Shown: positions 6,584 through 7,696 of the stretch, piece after piece
How positions within the stretch are numbered: position 1 is the stretch's first letter
How the letters are laid out: the number at the start of each line of letters is the position of its first letter
Assembly (NCBI GenBank): GCA_937924465.1
Contig: CALDSP010000123.1
Span: 1-7,696 of the forward strand
From: an uncultured Leptospiraceae bacterium
GTDB taxonomy: Bacteria > Spirochaetota > Leptospiria > Leptospirales > Leptospiraceae
Direction: 5' to 3'
Length of the DNA: 7,696 nt
Notes under the pieces: model-generated
What the model saw: the letters and a program-made list of their open reading frames with translations, nothing else
What the model was told of the DNA's origin: nothing
Databases searched by the model: none
Made by a program: the position numbers and the translations under genes

Positions 6584-6786
6584 TATTTACCTCCATAAGG
6601 AAGAAGTTGATAAACCCTTTCCATGTCTGTTTCGTGAACTAAAGTTGTCCCTCCTAGGTTGCGTTTTCTTTTAGGAGATTTTTTAGATAGATTATGTCGC
6701 AAATGCGTATGAGAGCGCTTTACTTTTCCAGTCTTTGTAAAACGAAAACGCTTTGCGGCTGAACGATTTGTTTTCTGTTTCGGCAT
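6583..6786 (-). CDS. rpmI: 50S ribosomal protein L35
   Basis: This 67-residue, very basic protein is a component of the large ribosomal subunit. Diagnostic stretches are MPKQKTNRSAAKRFRFTKTGK (1-21 region), the HLRHNLSKKSPKRKRNL basic core (28-44) and the C-terminal VYQLLPYGGK. Length and start fit the family. An AGAGGAA Shine-Dalgarno sequence (6800-6794) precedes the ATG. The gene lies 18 bases after infC and overlaps rplT by one base. Its last codons (Pro-Tyr-Gly-Gly-Lys) double as the Shine-Dalgarno sequence of rplT. Confidence 0.98.
   Translation of the reverse strand: MPKQKTNRSAAKRFRFTKTGKVKRSHTHLRHNLSKKSPKRKRNLGGTTLVHETDMERVYQLLPYGGK
6590..6594 (-). promoter_or_regulatory. Ribosome binding site of rplT inside rpmI
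   Basis: GGAGG on the minus strand stands six bases before the rplT ATG and is formed by the Gly-Gly codons at the end of rpmI. Together with the TAATG stop/start overlap it indicates translational coupling of L35 and L20. Confidence 0.85.
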
Positions 6787-6804
6787 AGTTGTATTCCTCT
6801 AATT

Positions 6805-7350
6805 TTATTTTGGGTTAATTACAGCTACTATTTGTTTACCATCTTGTAAAGGTGGCTTTTCTGGGCTACCATAATCTTTTAAGTCTTCAATTAATCGTAA
6901 GATAATATTCATACCTAAATCGGGATGAGTCATTTCGCGACCTTTAAACCTAAGAGTAATTTTTACCTTATCTCCTTTTTGTAAGAACTCAATCACTTGC
7001 TTTTTTTTTATTTCGTAATCATGGTTATTAATTCGAGGTCTTAACTTTAACTCTTTTACAGTAATAACATGCTGCTTTTTTCTTGCCTCTTTTTGTTTTT
7101 TTAACAACTCAAATCGAAATTTTCCATAGTCAATAATCTTGCAGACTGATATTTCCTGACTATTATTAATTTCTACTAAATCTAAGTTAGCTTCTTGGGC
7201 TCTCCTTAAGGCTTCTTCAATAGTAACAATTTCCGAGGAGCCTTCTGTAACTAGCCTTACTTCTTTTACTCCTGTAATTTGTTCATTAATTCTGTGTGCT
7301 TGGCGCTCACTTCCACTCTTTACTGTATTTGGATTCGCTCTCCTATGCAT
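6805..7350 (-). CDS. infC: Translation initiation factor IF-3
   Basis: This 181-residue factor binds the 30S subunit, prevents premature 50S joining and checks start codon and initiator tRNA pairing. The N-terminal domain spans about residues 19-80: RINEQITGVKEVRLV, then EEALRRAQEANLDLVEI, then VCKIIDYGKFRFE. A Lys-rich linker helix (80-95) leads to the C-terminal domain (96-180), with VKELKLRPRINNHDYEIK, the GDKVKITLRFKGREMTHPDLG block and a final GKQIVAVINP. All are canonical. The start is ATG at 7350, directly preceded by an in-frame TGA at 7353-7351, so no upstream start is possible in this frame. GGAG lies about five bases before it. Unlike the E. coli gene it does not use the rare AUU start on which IF3 autoregulation depends. 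It is the first gene of the operon. Confidence 0.98.
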   Translation of the reverse strand: MHRRANPNTVKSGSERQAHRINEQITGVKEVRLVTEGSSEIVTIEEALRRAQEANLDLVEINNSQEISVCKIIDYGKFRFELLKKQKEARKKQHVITVKELKLRPRINNHDYEIKKKQVIEFLQKGDKVKITLRFKGREMTHPDLGMNIILRLIEDLKDYGSPEKPPLQDGKQIVAVINPK

Positions 7351-7369
7351 TCAAACTCCAATGTCTTAC

Positions 7370-7398
7370 ATTATTAAATGTATTCGAATAAATTTCAA
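7370..7398 (-). promoter_or_regulatory. Candidate sigma-70-type promoter of the infC operon
   Basis: On the minus strand TTGAAA (7398-7393) is separated by exactly 17 bases from AATAAT (7375-7370); each hexamer matches consensus at five of six positions. Transcription would start near 7363, leaving a leader of roughly 12 bases with the GGAG of infC. That is too short for a folded ribosomal-protein leader. A perfect 10-base palindrome, TATTCGAATA (7381-7390), occupies the spacer. In DNA this AT-rich chance matches are common, so the call is moderate. Confidence 0.5.
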
Positions 7399-7564
7399 GT
7401 AAAATTCAATTCTTTTCTTTCTTAAAAATCTTTTTTTTAAAATTTTGTGAAATCAAGCAGAAAAATGATTTTTGTAATTAAAATTCAATAATATCAAAAA
7501 AAACAAAGTTTTGGAAAATACAATTTGATCTTCCTTTCACTATTCTTTAATTTTTATTTTCTTC
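7399..7564. other. Intergenic region between the pseudouridine synthase gene and the infC promoter
   Basis: This AT-rich stretch has no credible open reading frame or tRNA-like fold. On the minus strand a run of eight T (7503-7496) follows a weak imperfect hairpin (about 7527-7504, CAAA...TTTG with a two-base bulge). It could end transcription of the pseudouridine synthase gene. The hairpin is too weak to call a terminator with confidence. Confidence 0.3.
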
Positions 7565-7696
7565 CTAAAATACTTTTTCCAGTTCTTTTAAGTCGTTTGG
7601 TTCTTCTGCAGTCAATTCAAGCTTTTTATAAGTGATGGGATGTGCAAAGATCAATTTATAGGCATGTAAAGCCTGTCTTGAGAAAAATTGATCTTT
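7565..7696 (-). CDS. RluA/RluD-family 23S rRNA pseudouridine synthase, C-terminal fragment
   Basis: Only the last 43 codons and the TAG stop are inside the window; the gene continues past the right edge. The fragment contains RQALHAYKLIFAHPIT, the C-terminal signature of the RluA/RluC/RluD family (R-x-x-L-H-A-x-x-L-x-F-x-H-P), then a short acidic tail ending ELEKVF. The family converts specific uridines of rRNA or tRNA to pseudouridine; the catalytic Asp lies upstream, out of view. Which subfamily and target it represents cannot be told from this piece. It runs in the same direction as infC but is separated by 214 bases, so it is probably a separate unit. Confidence 0.85.
   Translation of the reverse strand, partial: KDQFFSRQALHAYKLIFAHPITYKKLELTAEEPNDLKELEKVF

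Noticed and set aside
7339..7344. Strong AGGAGA just inside infC, possibly marking a later start
   Set aside because: It is formed by the two Arg codons after Met-His. No in-frame ATG, GTG, TTG or ATT follows at a suitable distance; the first in-frame ATT is codon 21.
1..7696. CRISPR arrays, tRNA or rRNA genes, insertion sequences, prophage or defence genes
   Set aside because: I read both strands and saw no direct-repeat array, no tRNA-like cloverleaf and no transposase, integrase or nuclease motifs. All substantial coding space is explained by the listed genes.

Overview
The window reads as AT-rich chromosomal DNA from a spirochaete, most likely in or near Leptospirales. Three things point there. 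It has a P83/100-family protein, which as far as I know is confined to spirochaetes. It has a SpoIIE-type phosphatase of the spirochaete style with C-terminal TPR repeats. It has a lipoprotein with a relaxed LENC lipobox. The L20 and IF3 sequences also look leptospiral to me, from memory rather than from a search. I see no mobile element, CRISPR array, tRNA or rRNA, and no defence or other recognisably exotic system.

Layout from left to right. Positions 2-1324 (+) hold the 3' part of a PP2C/SpoIIE phosphatase gene with TPR repeats, open to the left edge. Positions 1325-2554 (-) hold a DUF445 membrane protein gene whose stop codon touches that of the phosphatase gene. Positions 2555-2674 are a divergent intergenic region. 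Positions 2675-4249 (+) hold the P83/100-family gene, followed by a strong UUCG-loop terminator. Positions 4250-4550 are non-coding, very AT-rich sequence between convergent transcription units.

From 7350 down to 4551 (-) lies one tightly packed gene string: infC, rpmI, rplT, a ZapB-like coiled-coil gene, zapA and a small lipoprotein gene. Gaps are 18, -1, 24, 4 and 1 nt. A plausible sigma-70-like promoter sits just upstream of infC. The last 132 bases (-) are the 3' end of an RluA/RluD-type pseudouridine synthase gene.

The most interesting part is the distal half of the infC operon. Translation genes (IF3, L35, L20) run straight into division genes (ZapB-like, ZapA), with no pheS/pheT between, and end in a lipoprotein gene whose start lies 1 nt after the zapA stop. 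The ZapB-like protein carries a long disordered acidic tail with a short motif present twice. The lipoprotein starts with a Ser/Asn-rich heptad segment reminiscent in layout of Braun's lipoprotein. This suggests, but does not prove, a growth-rate-coupled module linking the Z ring to the envelope. The remaining genes are ordinary housekeeping or lineage-typical genes.
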